From Arenicellales bacterium (lineage in GTDB: Bacteria; Pseudomonadota; Gammaproteobacteria; Arenicellales; JAJDZL01): DNA of 64,000 bases. The position numbers were made by a program, and so were the translations under genes. Under the pieces are notes generated by a model that saw only the letters and a list, made by a program, of their open reading frames with translations, did not search any database and had not been told where the DNA came from. The stretch is taken from contig OX638343.1 of the NCBI GenBank assembly GCA_951813075.1, positions 1,585,999 to 1,649,998 of the forward strand, read 5' to 3'. This document shows positions 19,001-28,097 of the stretch, piece by piece (within the stretch, counting starts at the first letter, position 1; each line of letters begins with the position of its first letter).

Positions 19001-19364
19001 ATCGAATCAATGCAGTCGCCAGCGCGTCGAACGTCATGATCTGCAGTCTCGACGGTTGTTGATGAAGATTCCAGCCGCGTTCTTCAGATCGTTTTCGCAC
19101 CCGCTCAGCCGCCAAATTCGCGGATTGCTGAGGTAGTTCTGTGACTGAGTTCGGATTCAATACGTCCAATATTCTTTGACGCATTTCCGCAGTTGCCTTT
19201 CGTGTGAATGTGACTGCGAGAATCTCCTCTGGTTGTTCAACTGATTCAAGCAGACTGACAAATCTGCTGGTGAGCAACGTGGTCTTGCCTGAACCTGCGG
19301 GTGCCTGGACAATGAACGACTGCGTTGTGTCAAGTGCTTCTTCTCTTGCCTGTCGATCGCTCAT
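16065..19364 (-). CDS. AddA-like UvrD helicase-nuclease (double-strand break repair)
   Basis: A 1,099-residue SF1A helicase fused to a RecB-family nuclease. Walker A APAGSGKTTL is at residues 20-30, LVDEFQDSS (Walker B) near 385, GDPMQSIYRFREAEVG just after, IHGAKGLEYDAVF near 745 and YVGCTRAK near 823. The C-terminal nuclease has ILDRTF and VDYKTG (near 1043), the D-x-K metal site. It pairs with the upstream AddB-like protein, whose stop overlaps this start (19361-19364, ATGA). Together they should resect broken ends and load RecA, replacing RecBCD. The length and the lack of a RecB-type N-terminus favour AddA over RecB. Confidence 0.87.
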   Translation of the reverse strand: MSDRQAREEALDTTQSFIVQAPAGSGKTTLLTSRFVSLLESVEQPEEILAVTFTRKATAEMRQRILDVLNPNSVTELPQQSANLAAERVRKRSEERGWNLHQQPSRLQIMTFDALATALIRCMPWSSRFGSVPGVVEQTDNVYTAAAANIIESGQVAEVELREAMRLLHKHLDNNSESLQRLIVAMLSNRDQWLRILFNTSFSDEDRSEMEDVWRQFNGSELDDLADQFPPEARETLDLNGRDNFTDDALVHWRLVADALLTKSGSWRKLYPSAQGSAVNLDKDKFGRVIAQCSTVPLLDKKLASMGRLAPDPVFDDEQWKVLRAASIVLKYSVAQLKLEFRKRGEVDFIEFAQSAVEALGTPDDPTDLSLVLDYRFRHILVDEFQDSSINQKQLLESLTAGWQDGDGRTLFLVGDPMQSIYRFREAEVGIYLSVVERGLGHIHPKPLHLDENFRSDKNLVNWFNDVFKLAFPTESDVIGSRVAYSPCQSNIASGNHSPVHIWLQDTKNESGDKLELMTRNLREARKVYDDICDYLQRNDGLDVQLAVLVSSRKHVHQLIPLLDEGDIRYYAADMFPLAERPVVRDILSITRALLNPTDRVSWLALLRAPWCGLALDDLLVIAGHRHATIWDQLNQPEVIDKLSADGRLRVLRTRQVLAHALSIRGRLGIRQWVEDTWTLLGGPACVSGSDDENARLFLDFLENFAKGAEVDDLEQFEDQMKHLYAVPDCSPDESAVHIMTIHGAKGLEYDAVFIPSVAKQTGSSPSPLIIWSEILLKDIGSRLLISAIPDTGSDTGDSMYRFLKNWNRGKDLMELTRLAYVGCTRAKSELHIYAEIDREKKTKPGETTLLGRLWPGLEDGYSQVIHEYEAPALSDSETAVSNTPITSRLPADWRLPPPPPSLIIPDQDFETPGDRDSIDFDWAGSVAVWTGTIVHQWLHRIVESGSENWDAERVREERPKWETALRAMGLSSDSEEFDEAVRRIETALVNVLNDQIGRWLLDGNHEVAEAEYRLTGYVNGNFKNVILDRTFVDENGIRWIVDYKTGTTDGNIDDFLDNEVQRYRNQLMQYKIIMSGCDSRPIRLGLYFPLFAQWREVE

Positions 19365-22069
19365 GTTGTATTTGTCTCCGACTCCAAAACATGATCGGAT
19401 CGATCATCTTTTCGGCATATTGGCTCCAAATGGCAATAATCACAGGCATCGGGCAGTGGGTCGACGTCCGCTTTACCATCAAGAAAACCGTCAGCGATTT
19501 CTTCGATTCTTGTCTCCAACTCCGCAATGTCTTCTGTCGAAACATCTCTCGACATAAAACTCACGCTACCTCTTTTTATCCTTGCGTAGGCAACTTCAGC
19601 AACTCGAACATTCTGTTGCTCCATCGCACACAGGTAAATCAACAGTTGAGGATCTTTGGGGCGGACTCCGTCCATATCGCGCGTCGAACACTGGCCGGTT
19701 TTGTAGTCGATGATGACCGCTCCTCTGTGATCTTGATCTATCCGGTCAATTTTCAAACGCACCTTCAAATCGGAAAAACCAACCTCGACGTCCTTCTCAG
19801 TACCAACTACGTTGAACTCTTCTCGCCCGCGTTCTTTTATCAACCACTGCCTGGCCAGATCAACCATGCGCTCAACCTCGCCCTCAGCCAGATCATTATT
19901 GATGGACTTGATCTTCTCGCAGATAAACTCCGCCATCGCCTGTTCTGCGTATTTACGTGCAACTTCAAGATATTTCTCTTCGTCGCAAATCTGGTCACTT
20001 GAGGTGATTTCGCTATAGATGCCTTCAAACATCCGATGAGCTAGCAAGCCGCGTTCAATTGCAGATATTCCGATACCAGCTGACTCGGCTTGGGTAGCGT
20101 ATAGTCGATGTTGGGCAAATGCACGAAAAGGACACAGCGACTGATTTTTAAGCAAGGATGAGCCGCCGCGTATATCCGCAGGATTGTCAACTTCTGAAGC
20201 TTTCCAATCGACAAATCTTTGGCAGACATGGCGCTCTTGGGAAATTCGTTGTCGATAATCCGGATACTCACCAATTTCAGTCAGGTCGAGCGAATCGATT
20301 TTTCTCAGATTCTGCAAATGGCTGCTCGGTTGATGATAGGCATTGCCATCAATGACCGCGTAACTTTGGACGACATCGACGGCACTCGATAACAGCAGGT
20401 CTATTCGTTCAGTAATACTTTTTTCAAGCAACGATGCCGAGCTTTCAGGAATACCCACCTGTTTCTGCAGCGAGACTGGTATGAAAGGATTTGGTCGAGG
20501 TGAACCTGGCAGGTCAGCATTGTTCATCGCCAGCATCCACAGATGGGTAAATGACTGTCCGGCAATGGTGTTCATATCCCCAATCTGTACCGGAACCCGT
20601 ACCGCCCGCGGCTGGACGCTCACTTCCGCAAGCGTTCGGCGTAATTTTGCGACGGCAGTCGCCACACCTACCTTTGACGACACGAAGCCCAACTCCGCAA
20701 GTGATTCAATCGCGGCAGACAATGATTCGTGCGCCTGTTTCTCGCTGTTACCGAACTCTCGATTTTCCCGAGTCTCCGATTGGAAGTTTTTCATCCAATC
20801 CATAAGAAAACTACCCCAATAGGCATAATCAGCAAATTTCGGCATCTCAGAAAGCATCTGCCTCGCTCGTGCCAGAATCCCACTCAACTGACCGCAGCGC
20901 AAATTATTTGATTCAATCAGCTTCTCGACATGCTCAAGCGACAACTGATTGTGACCGTTCATTAAAATCAGATTTTTCAATTTCGCACGCTGGGAACGCT
21001 CGATATCCCAGCCGCGAACCCGGTCGGACTGAATCACCGAACATAATATGGAAACGTCCACTTCAGACTGCATCAACTCAAGCAGATTAAGCGCATCGAC
21101 GACCAAGGGTGTGTCAATCAGCGCAGTACCCAGAGTCACATGAAAGGACAGGTTCTGCAATTCGCGCTGGTCCATGACCTTGTCAGGATTCAGTGTCGCG
21201 GAAAACCGCCGGAGGATTCTGCCGTACAAACTGTCCAATCTGGGTGCAACGATACCGACCCGATGATTTTTGGGGTCGGCCTCAATGACAGATCTCGCCC
21301 AGCGGGCACAAAGGTCTATCTCATCGTCTACCTTTTCAAATTCGATCTGATCAAGCCGTCTGGGTGTACCACCTTTTTTATGTTCCAGCCGTTCAACTTC
21401 AGCAATCTCGGACAGTGAATCCAACAGCTTTTGATGCTGCACCGTCCAAACGATAAATCCAGAAAATACCAACTTTTCCAGTCTCAGATCGCCAATTTCG
21501 CGTGCACGCCGACACAGCACATCCGGTAGTGATTCAAAATCAATCAGATTTGTTCGATCAAGGTGACGGAGATAGGTTTCCAGCCAACGCAAAAAGTGCG
21601 CCACATCCTGACTGATACCATCGCCGAATTGAGTATGTTCAATCCCATATCCTCGCATCAAACCATACGCGCTCCTTGCTCGATTTGCTGTCGCAGTAAT
21701 ATGCCACAGCAAATATTCGAACTCGTCCCGGTATTCGTTTTTGATGTCCTCGGCAATTGCTCTTTCCCAAATCTGCATCGATTGGGCGGACGTCAATAGC
21801 TGCGCGGAAGCATTGCCACAATGATGGTTGAGATCAGCCCACAGTTGCGATAACCAGACGTGCCAGACATAGACTTTTGCAGTGGGCCAGGTGGTTTCTC
21901 CCTGATCGAGCTTGGCGCGGTTGTAACCGTCTTCAATCAGGTGTTTCAAACGCTGGGATGGGACTACGACTACAGCACCTTCCAGCAACCGGTCGATGCA
22001 CCTATCGACTGTATTACGGGACAATGAGCCGACGTTCTCAAGCTGTAGCGTCGACAACCTGTTACTCAC
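19361..22069 (-). CDS. AddB-like PD-(D/E)XK nuclease subunit
   Basis: A 902-residue partner of the AddA-like helicase. The N-terminal two thirds look like an inactive helicase fold: I find no intact Walker A, unlike some AddB proteins. The C-terminal nuclease domain has a cysteine in SLCPFRAFAQH near residue 644, RIDQDHRGAVIIDYKTG near 786, and CDYCHLEPIC at 875-884. The single upstream and three downstream cysteines match the 4Fe-4S staple of AddB nucleases. It overlaps hemH (22066-22069) and the AddA-like gene (19361-19364) by four bases each, so expression is tightly coupled. Confidence 0.84.
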   Translation of the reverse strand: MSNRLSTLQLENVGSLSRNTVDRCIDRLLEGAVVVVPSQRLKHLIEDGYNRAKLDQGETTWPTAKVYVWHVWLSQLWADLNHHCGNASAQLLTSAQSMQIWERAIAEDIKNEYRDEFEYLLWHITATANRARSAYGLMRGYGIEHTQFGDGISQDVAHFLRWLETYLRHLDRTNLIDFESLPDVLCRRAREIGDLRLEKLVFSGFIVWTVQHQKLLDSLSEIAEVERLEHKKGGTPRRLDQIEFEKVDDEIDLCARWARSVIEADPKNHRVGIVAPRLDSLYGRILRRFSATLNPDKVMDQRELQNLSFHVTLGTALIDTPLVVDALNLLELMQSEVDVSILCSVIQSDRVRGWDIERSQRAKLKNLILMNGHNQLSLEHVEKLIESNNLRCGQLSGILARARQMLSEMPKFADYAYWGSFLMDWMKNFQSETRENREFGNSEKQAHESLSAAIESLAELGFVSSKVGVATAVAKLRRTLAEVSVQPRAVRVPVQIGDMNTIAGQSFTHLWMLAMNNADLPGSPRPNPFIPVSLQKQVGIPESSASLLEKSITERIDLLLSSAVDVVQSYAVIDGNAYHQPSSHLQNLRKIDSLDLTEIGEYPDYRQRISQERHVCQRFVDWKASEVDNPADIRGGSSLLKNQSLCPFRAFAQHRLYATQAESAGIGISAIERGLLAHRMFEGIYSEITSSDQICDEEKYLEVARKYAEQAMAEFICEKIKSINNDLAEGEVERMVDLARQWLIKERGREEFNVVGTEKDVEVGFSDLKVRLKIDRIDQDHRGAVIIDYKTGQCSTRDMDGVRPKDPQLLIYLCAMEQQNVRVAEVAYARIKRGSVSFMSRDVSTEDIAELETRIEEIADGFLDGKADVDPLPDACDYCHLEPICRKDDRSDHVLESETNTT

Positions 22070-23118
22070 TGACCGATCCAGTCGGTAGCTGAACTCCTCA
22101 GAATCTGAACTAGCAATTCCATATGCGCAGGTTGATCATTGAGGCAGGGAATGTATTCGAATCTATTGCCACCGGCATTCAGGAACAGTTCCCGATAACC
22201 GATGTTGACTTCTTCAAGTGTTTCCAGACAATCAACAGAAAAACCAGGGCACAGCATATCGATACTTCCGACCCCTTGATCGGGCAATTTGGAAATCACT
22301 TCGTCCACATAGGGTTTGAGCCACTCTTGACGCCCGACTCGGGATTGAAAGCAAACGGTCCACCGTTCCGATTCGAGAGCAAGTTTTTGGGCAAGTAACC
22401 GGGCGGTTGTCAGGCATTGATCATAATATGGATCGCCGTTGTCACAGAAACTCTGCGGTAGGCCGTGGAATGACATTACGAGACAATCTGCCTGTCCGTT
22501 CCTTTCCCAGTGTTCTTTAACAGAATTTCGCAGACTCTCTATGTATTGATCGTGGTCGGCATAGCCATTGATGAATCGGATCGAGGGCACCCGTCTTAAT
22601 CGGGATGTACATGCGTAGACATCATCAAGAACCGACCCTGTAGTGGAACCGGAATACTGGGGATACATTGGAATGACAACGATACGGTCGATTCCAAGCG
22701 CTCCGAATTCTTGCATCACCTGCATCAGCGATGGTTCCCCGTACCGCATTGCACAGCGCACCTGTGCACAATTTATGCCCTGTTGTCTCAGTGTTTTTTC
22801 CAGTGCTTCGATCTGGGCTTTTGCATTGACCATCAGCGGCGAACCGTCTTCGGTCCAGACTTCCCGGTATGCCGCGGCACTCTTCGACGGTCTTATTACA
22901 AGAATCACACCGTTGAGAATCAGCCACCAGAGCGGTTTTGGAAGTTCAACAACCCGCGGATCAGACAGGAATTGGCGCAGAAAGCGTCTTACAGAAGATG
23001 TATCAGGAGAGTCCGGTGTCCCCAGGTTGGCAAGAATTACACCAAATGAGCGCGAGTCGGGTTGGCCTGTAAAGTGATCGAGAAATCTGGGCATGTTATA
23101 GGTGTTGGTACCACTCAA
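22066..23118 (-). CDS. hemH: Ferrochelatase
   Basis: Inserts ferrous iron into protoporphyrin IX, the last step of protoheme synthesis. 350 residues. Visible are [11 protein letters not shown] near the start, [31 protein letters not shown], and the metal-ligand His in MSFHGLPQ near residue 216. The late acidic motif [12 protein letters not shown] is also present. The stop overlaps the AddB-like start and the start overlaps the nadA stop, each by 4 bp. Linkage of heme, NAD and recombination genes is positional only; no functional link is implied. Confidence 0.95.
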   Translation of the reverse strand: MSGTNTYNMPRFLDHFTGQPDSRSFGVILANLGTPDSPDTSSVRRFLRQFLSDPRVVELPKPLWWLILNGVILVIRPSKSAAAYREVWTEDGSPLMVNAKAQIEALEKTLRQQGINCAQVRCAMRYGEPSLMQVMQEFGALGIDRIVVIPMYPQYSGSTTGSVLDDVYACTSRLRRVPSIRFINGYADHDQYIESLRNSVKEHWERNGQADCLVMSFHGLPQSFCDNGDPYYDQCLTTARLLAQKLALESERWTVCFQSRVGRQEWLKPYVDEVISKLPDQGVGSIDMLCPGFSVDCLETLEEVNIGYRELFLNAGGNRFEYIPCLNDQPAHMELLVQILRSSATDWIGQ

Positions 23119-24179
23119 GCAGCGTTCAGCCTGCCAAACTCCACCATACGACGAATTGATATTTCCGCTTGCTTTCGAATGTCCTCGTCCAGTAAAACCT
23201 CACCAGAGAAGTTCAGCAAAACTTGCCGGATTTTTTCGAGATCGTTCATTTTCATCCACGGACAATGCGCGCAACTCTCACACGTCGCACCTTCACCTGC
23301 TGTCGGCGCAGTTATGAATTTCTTGGCTGGTGCGAGGTTTCTCATCTTGTGCAGTATGCCTTCCTCTGTCGCAACAATGAATGTTTCTTCCGGCATGGTA
23401 ACTGCTGCTTTTATGATCTGACTGGTTGAGCCGACGACATCGGCCAGCGCGATCACACCGGCCGGTGATTCGGGATGAACCAATACCTTGGCTTCCGGAT
23501 ATCGTTTCATCAATCCATCGAGTACGATAGCCTTGAATTCCTCATGTACGATACAGGCGCCGTTCCACATCACCATGTCGGCACCGGTTTCGCGCCGGAT
23601 GTAGTCACCGAGGTATTTGTCCGGTGCCCACAGAATTTTCTCCCCTTTCGAATGAAGATCCTGAACAAGCTTCAGTCCAATGGATGAAGTGGCCACCCAA
23701 TCAGCCCGCGCTTTGACTTGTGCACTGGTGTTCGCATATACCACAACCGTTCGATCCGGATGCTGATCACAAAATTCCGAGAACTCGTCCGCCGGACAGC
23801 CCAGATCCAAAGAGCAGTTGGCATCTGTTTCAACTGCAAAAATTGTTTTCTCCGGGCTTAGTATCTTGGCGGTTTCCGCCATGAAACGAACGCCAGCAAC
23901 GATGATGGTTGATGCCTCGTGGTCAAATCCGAAACGAGCCATCTCTAGTGAATCCGCGACACAGCCACCCGTCTGCTCCGCGAGGTCCTGAATGTCACCA
24001 TCGACATAATAGTGTGCGACAAGTACGGCATTTTTTCGTTCGAGAAGATCGGCAATTTCCTTGAAGAAAATGTCCTTCGAAACCACGTCGGTCTTGGTTC
24101 CAGGTTTCTCCCGGGCCAAATGAGCCAAATTCGCAATTTCCATTGCGTTTCCCGAGTAATTCTGTTCATTTGGAATCAT
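23115..24179 (-). CDS. nadA: Quinolinate synthase A
   Basis: Fe-S enzyme that condenses iminoaspartate with dihydroxyacetone phosphate to quinolinate in NAD biosynthesis. 354 residues. Three cysteines expected to hold the 4Fe-4S cluster are in [15 protein letters not shown] and [10 protein letters not shown]. Other signatures are [31 protein letters not shown] and HPESPAGV. It is the first gene of the nadA-hemH-AddB-AddA-like operon, behind a good promoter at 24231-24259. The start ATG 24179 fits the family although ATG 24143 is also possible. No nadB or nadC is adjacent. Confidence 0.95.
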   Translation of the reverse strand: MIPNEQNYSGNAMEIANLAHLAREKPGTKTDVVSKDIFFKEIADLLERKNAVLVAHYYVDGDIQDLAEQTGGCVADSLEMARFGFDHEASTIIVAGVRFMAETAKILSPEKTIFAVETDANCSLDLGCPADEFSEFCDQHPDRTVVVYANTSAQVKARADWVATSSIGLKLVQDLHSKGEKILWAPDKYLGDYIRRETGADMVMWNGACIVHEEFKAIVLDGLMKRYPEAKVLVHPESPAGVIALADVVGSTSQIIKAAVTMPEETFIVATEEGILHKMRNLAPAKKFITAPTAGEGATCESCAHCPWMKMNDLEKIRQVLLNFSGEVLLDEDIRKQAEISIRRMVEFGRLNAA

Positions 24180-24230
24180 CGACTATGCCCCATCAATCAA
24201 TGTTGAATGCTACTTGCTTTCAATACATGC

Positions 24231-24259
24231 ATTGTACGCTGAATAGAGTATGCAAGCAA
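24231..24259 (-). promoter_or_regulatory. Sigma70-type promoter of the nadA operon
   Basis: Reading the minus strand, TTGCTT (24259-24254) and TACAAT (24236-24231) are separated by exactly 17 nt. They end 51 bp before the nadA start. The match to -35/-10 consensus and the position make this the best promoter in the window. Confidence 0.6.
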
Positions 24260-24520
24260 AATACGCAGACCCTTGTATTAGACAGGTAATACCATTGTCG
24301 ATGAAATCAAGAGGATTCAATAAAAATGAGCTGGAAATCTACATTTTTTGCACACTCCGAAAGCACCGCGATTCTCTTGAATCAGTCGTTCAATTCCAAT
24401 GCCTCACTACTGATAAAATGTTCCAATAGTCGAAACTAGAATGAACTCTTAATCCGCGTCGGAAGTCGCGATGATCCGACAGGGCGATTAATCCAGCAAA
24501 TTCGTTACTCTTACACGTCA
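24260..24520. other. Intergenic region nadA / lipA
   Basis: Together with the nadA leader this is a 341-bp divergent gap. It contains a weak inverted pair around TCAAGAG (24307-24320) and CTCTTGA (24373-24380), and a 42-codon open frame from ATG 24301 that lacks a ribosome binding site. I see no supported gene here. The lipA promoter must lie in it but is not obvious. Confidence 0.35.
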
Positions 24521-25495
24521 ATGCCGAATACGCAACCAGTTGAAGCGGGTATAAAACTTCGAGGTGAGCAGAAACTCGAACGTCTGCGCGTACGAATCGA
24601 GCCGCAGAAGTCCGGCGACAGATTGAGAAAACCACCATGGATCCGCGCCAAATTTCCCGGTTCCCCCGAAGTTCTGCGACTTAAGAAAATTCTACGCGAG
24701 AACAAACTAAATACAGTCTGCGAGGAGGCGTCGTGTCCAAATATCGGTGAGTGTTTCGCACACGGGACGGCAACCTTCATGATTCTCGGCGATATCTGCA
24801 CCCGCAGATGCCCTTTTTGTGATGTCGCACATGGACGCCCTCTGCTACCGGATAAGAACGAACCCAAGAATCTCGCAGAAACATTGCGACAGATGAGGTT
24901 GCGCTATGTTGTTATCACTTCGGTGGACCGCGATGACTTAACAGATGGCGGAGCCTCTCACTTCGCAGACTGCATACGCGAAGTAAGAGACGTTTGCCCG
25001 AACACTGCTATCGAAATTCTCACTCCCGATTTTCGCGCTCGCATGGACAAAGCGCTCGAAAGTCTCGCTTGCCATCTTCCTGACGTATTCAGCCACAACA
25101 TTGAAACCGTGCCTCGTCTGTATAAGAAAGTGCGACCGGGGGCCGACTACCGGCATTCCCTGGAATTGCTGGAACTTGTCTCCAAGCGGCATCCCGAGGT
25201 CGAGACAAAATCCGGCCTCATGGTCGGTATTGGCGAAACCAAGGAAGAGGTGGAGGAAGTCATGTGGGACATGCGCGACAAATCCATCGATATATTGACA
25301 ATTGGTCAATACCTTCAACCGAGCAGGTTTCATTTGCCTGTCACCCGCTATGTTCCGCTTGAGGAGTTTGAGGAATACAAACTTACTGGTCAGAAAATGG
25401 GGTTCTCACATGTTGCTTCCGGCCCAATGGTGCGCTCATCTTACCGTGCTGACCAGCATGCACCTGGAGCAATCGAAAAGCGCAGTCAAATCTGA
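24521..25495 (+). CDS. lipA: Lipoyl synthase
   Basis: Radical SAM enzyme that inserts two sulfurs into octanoyl groups on lipoyl domains. 324 residues. The auxiliary cluster motif [12 protein letters not shown] is at about residues 67-78, the SAM cluster CTRRCPFCD at about 93-101, and the C-terminal cluster-ligating serine in [18 protein letters not shown] at the N-terminus is normal for the family. lipB, the usual neighbour upstream in Gammaproteobacteria, is not present. A DUF3604 gene follows after 27 bp on the same strand and is probably cotranscribed. Confidence 0.96.
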   Translation: MPNTQPVEAGIKLRGEQKLERLRVRIEPQKSGDRLRKPPWIRAKFPGSPEVLRLKKILRENKLNTVCEEASCPNIGECFAHGTATFMILGDICTRRCPFCDVAHGRPLLPDKNEPKNLAETLRQMRLRYVVITSVDRDDLTDGGASHFADCIREVRDVCPNTAIEILTPDFRARMDKALESLACHLPDVFSHNIETVPRLYKKVRPGADYRHSLELLELVSKRHPEVETKSGLMVGIGETKEEVEEVMWDMRDKSIDILTIGQYLQPSRFHLPVTRYVPLEEFEEYKLTGQKMGFSHVASGPMVRSSYRADQHAPGAIEKRSQI

Positions 25496-25522
25496 CCGTC
25501 CGCCACTGTAGCGGAATTTCGC

Positions 25523-27766
25523 ATGCCGCATTCAACTTATCTACCCGAAAGAATGGGCAGTGCAACGATCTCGCCTGACGGTTGTTTCGAGGCCGGATCC
25601 TATCAGGAAATCACACTGACCTACACGGCGGGTTATTTCGGGATCGACGACACCGGTTCGATCAAAGTGGTCCATCGGTTTGCATCCGATATGGGACGGC
25701 CTCAGTTCGATGACCCGAAAGCACCCAACTTCACAACAGTTGAAGCATCGAACGGCGCGGTTCTACACGTCGAATACGACCCGAAACGCAATATTCGTCC
25801 GTGGGACAAAACCCTGTATATCAAAGTTGTCCGTGGGTTTCTCAGAGAAGGTGATCGAATCACAGTCAGATTCGGAGACCGACGACATGGCAGCCCCGGA
25901 ATTCGAGTGCAGACATTTTGCGAAAGCACATTTGAATTTCGCGTCCTGGTCGATGCCATTGCGACTTACGACTACGTCGAGCTTCCCGAGCAACCTGTGA
26001 TTGCCATTGTTCCGGGGCCACCCGTGCAATACCAGACCGTGGTACCATCGGCAAGATGTCTGGGACAACCATTTCGGTTATGCGTCAAAGGCGTTGACCG
26101 CTGGGGCAATCCGTCGAATCTCTGTAATGAAGTTTTCCGACTGAGAGCAAACTTGAATGTTCAAGGACTGGAACAGCCAATCCATTTGAAACCTGGCGAA
26201 TTCTCAAAAATCGTCCCGAACCTCAAGGTACCCGAAACCGGTGTCCTGACGATCAATTTGATTGACAGCAGCGGCAATGTCGCCAGTCGCTCCAATCCAT
26301 GTAAGATTGCGGAGAACGCGAAACTGTTGCCATTCTGGGGTGATCTTCATGGCCAATCAGAGGAGACCATCGGCACAAATTCGGCAAGAGAGTTCTATGA
26401 ATTTGCCCGAGACCAGGCGTTTCTCGACATCTGTGTCCATCAGGGAAATGACTTTCAGATTACAACGCCGTTCTGGGAACACCTGAACGAACTGTCGGCA
26501 GAATTTACCGAAAATGACCGCTTCATCACCTTTCCAGGTTGGGAATGGTCCGGCAATACCGGCCTTGGCGGTGACCGCAACGTACTGCTCATGAAGGAAG
26601 GACGACCCATACATCGGTCATCGCACGCACTGGTAGATGATCTGTCCGATGTCGATTCTGATGCGAACTCCGCGAGTGACTTGTTTGAGGTTCTCAAGGA
26701 CGAGGATTGTGTGGTATTCGCACATATCGGAGGACGTTACGCCGACATCAAGATGGCGCATGACCGCCGAATTGAGCGATCTGTCGAAGTTCATTCCGCC
26801 TGGGGGACTTTTGAGTGGCTGATCGAAGACGCGTTGGAACAGGGATACAGAGTTGGAATTGTCTCCAACTCCGACGGACACAAGGGCAGACCCGGCGCAT
26901 CACATCCGGGCGCTACCAAATTTGGAGCCTATGGTGGCCTGACCTGCATACTTGCCAGCGAATTCACGCGTTCCGGAATTATGGATGCACTGAGAAAACG
27001 CCATCATTACGGTACTACCGGAAACCGGATTATCCTGGATACCCGGGCTATTTTCGATTGCAAGTCGGATTTATATGCCGATAACCCGGATATGGGAGGG
27101 ACCCGAATTTCCAGAACCAAATCTGCGATGATGGGAGACATCGTCAGATCGAGCGTCGATTATGTGAATTTCAAGATTGATGTTCATGCCCCCTCACCTA
27201 TCGAGCGAATCGACATTCGAAACGGAACAGAAACACTTGAAGTGTTCCGACCCTACACCGAAAACGAACTCGGCAAGAGGATACGCGTTTTGTGGGAAGG
27301 TTCCGAATATCGCGGGCGCGGGCGCGAAACGGTATGGGATGGTTTCGCCGAACTGATCGGGAATGAGTTTGAATCTCTCACTGCAATCAACCGCTACAAT
27401 CTCGATAAGAAATTTGAACAGACCACACCTTCATGTGTGGAGTGGACAGCCTTGACGACCGGCGGTTTCGGTGGATTTGATGCAGTCCTGCGAGATTCTC
27501 ACTGCGGACAACTCAAAATTGTTACACAGCTCGTCAGGGAATCTATTCCGATTGAACAAATCGGACGCGATGAACTGATTTTCGCCAATGGCGGAATTGA
27601 TCGTCGAATTCGTGTATTCCGACTACCGGATATCAATCCTAATTATCAGGTCTGTCTCGACCGCGAGATCAAGCTGCATACCGACCGGGATAACGCACTG
27701 TATGTCAGGATTACACTGGAAGACGGCCACGTCGCCTGGGCAAGCCCAATCTATGTCTTTCACTGA
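25523..27766 (+). CDS. DUF3604 domain protein (PHP-like metal hydrolase family)
   Basis: 747 residues, no signal peptide or membrane segment. The N-terminal 250 residues are strand-rich (Ig- or beta-sandwich-like). From residue 271 comes the DUF3604 core: FWGDLHGQSEET, then FLDICVHQGNDFQ, TFPGWEWSGNTGLGGDRNVL, VFAHIGGRYAD and VSNSDGHKGRPG. The histidine and aspartate clusters (GDLHGQS, HIGG, NSDGH) resemble a PHP-type metal site. The family is widespread in marine and soil bacteria and its substrate is not established to my knowledge. It follows lipA by 27 bp and is near a peptide ABC operon and a DUF1028 gene; any link to those is inference. Confidence 0.82.
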   Translation: MPHSTYLPERMGSATISPDGCFEAGSYQEITLTYTAGYFGIDDTGSIKVVHRFASDMGRPQFDDPKAPNFTTVEASNGAVLHVEYDPKRNIRPWDKTLYIKVVRGFLREGDRITVRFGDRRHGSPGIRVQTFCESTFEFRVLVDAIATYDYVELPEQPVIAIVPGPPVQYQTVVPSARCLGQPFRLCVKGVDRWGNPSNLCNEVFRLRANLNVQGLEQPIHLKPGEFSKIVPNLKVPETGVLTINLIDSSGNVASRSNPCKIAENAKLLPFWGDLHGQSEETIGTNSAREFYEFARDQAFLDICVHQGNDFQITTPFWEHLNELSAEFTENDRFITFPGWEWSGNTGLGGDRNVLLMKEGRPIHRSSHALVDDLSDVDSDANSASDLFEVLKDEDCVVFAHIGGRYADIKMAHDRRIERSVEVHSAWGTFEWLIEDALEQGYRVGIVSNSDGHKGRPGASHPGATKFGAYGGLTCILASEFTRSGIMDALRKRHHYGTTGNRIILDTRAIFDCKSDLYADNPDMGGTRISRTKSAMMGDIVRSSVDYVNFKIDVHAPSPIERIDIRNGTETLEVFRPYTENELGKRIRVLWEGSEYRGRGRETVWDGFAELIGNEFESLTAINRYNLDKKFEQTTPSCVEWTALTTGGFGGFDAVLRDSHCGQLKIVTQLVRESIPIEQIGRDELIFANGGIDRRIRVFRLPDINPNYQVCLDREIKLHTDRDNALYVRITLEDGHVAWASPIYVFH

Positions 27767-28097
27767 TGCAGCCCGCAACTTTGGTTTACCGCTCGAATTC
27801 CACAAACCGATCACCAGTAGAGGTCGTACTAATCAGTCGATCCTGAAATATTGGTGTTTGCCGTACAACATATTGATAATGTTGTGCAATTATGATACTT
27901 TTAACGATCACGAATTGCCGGGGTTGCTAGAAAATTAGGCAGTCTACCTGTAATATAGGACGAAATGATGAGACTTCGAAATTCAAGTTCCGACCGGTTT
28001 CAGTGCGCTGTAATTTAACGAACGGCACTATCCGACGAAGAGGTAGGGTATGAGCGGATTCTGCAGCAGATGGTTGAAACCGGCGTTCTTCCTGGAC
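27767..28097. other. Intergenic region DUF3604 / GntR, with inverted repeat
   Basis: A 331-bp gap between convergent genes. It holds a 7-bp perfect inverted repeat ACAACAT/ATGTTGT (27865-27871 and 27879-27885). At its right end, a coding-looking frame (28019-28111, plus strand, about 30 codons ending VLPGPRTG then TGA) has no start and may be the tail of a lost gene. Nothing else is recognisable. Confidence 0.35.

Noticed and set aside
24301..24429. 42-codon frame (ATG 24301) between nadA and lipA
   Set aside because: No ribosome binding site and no recognisable features; probably chance.
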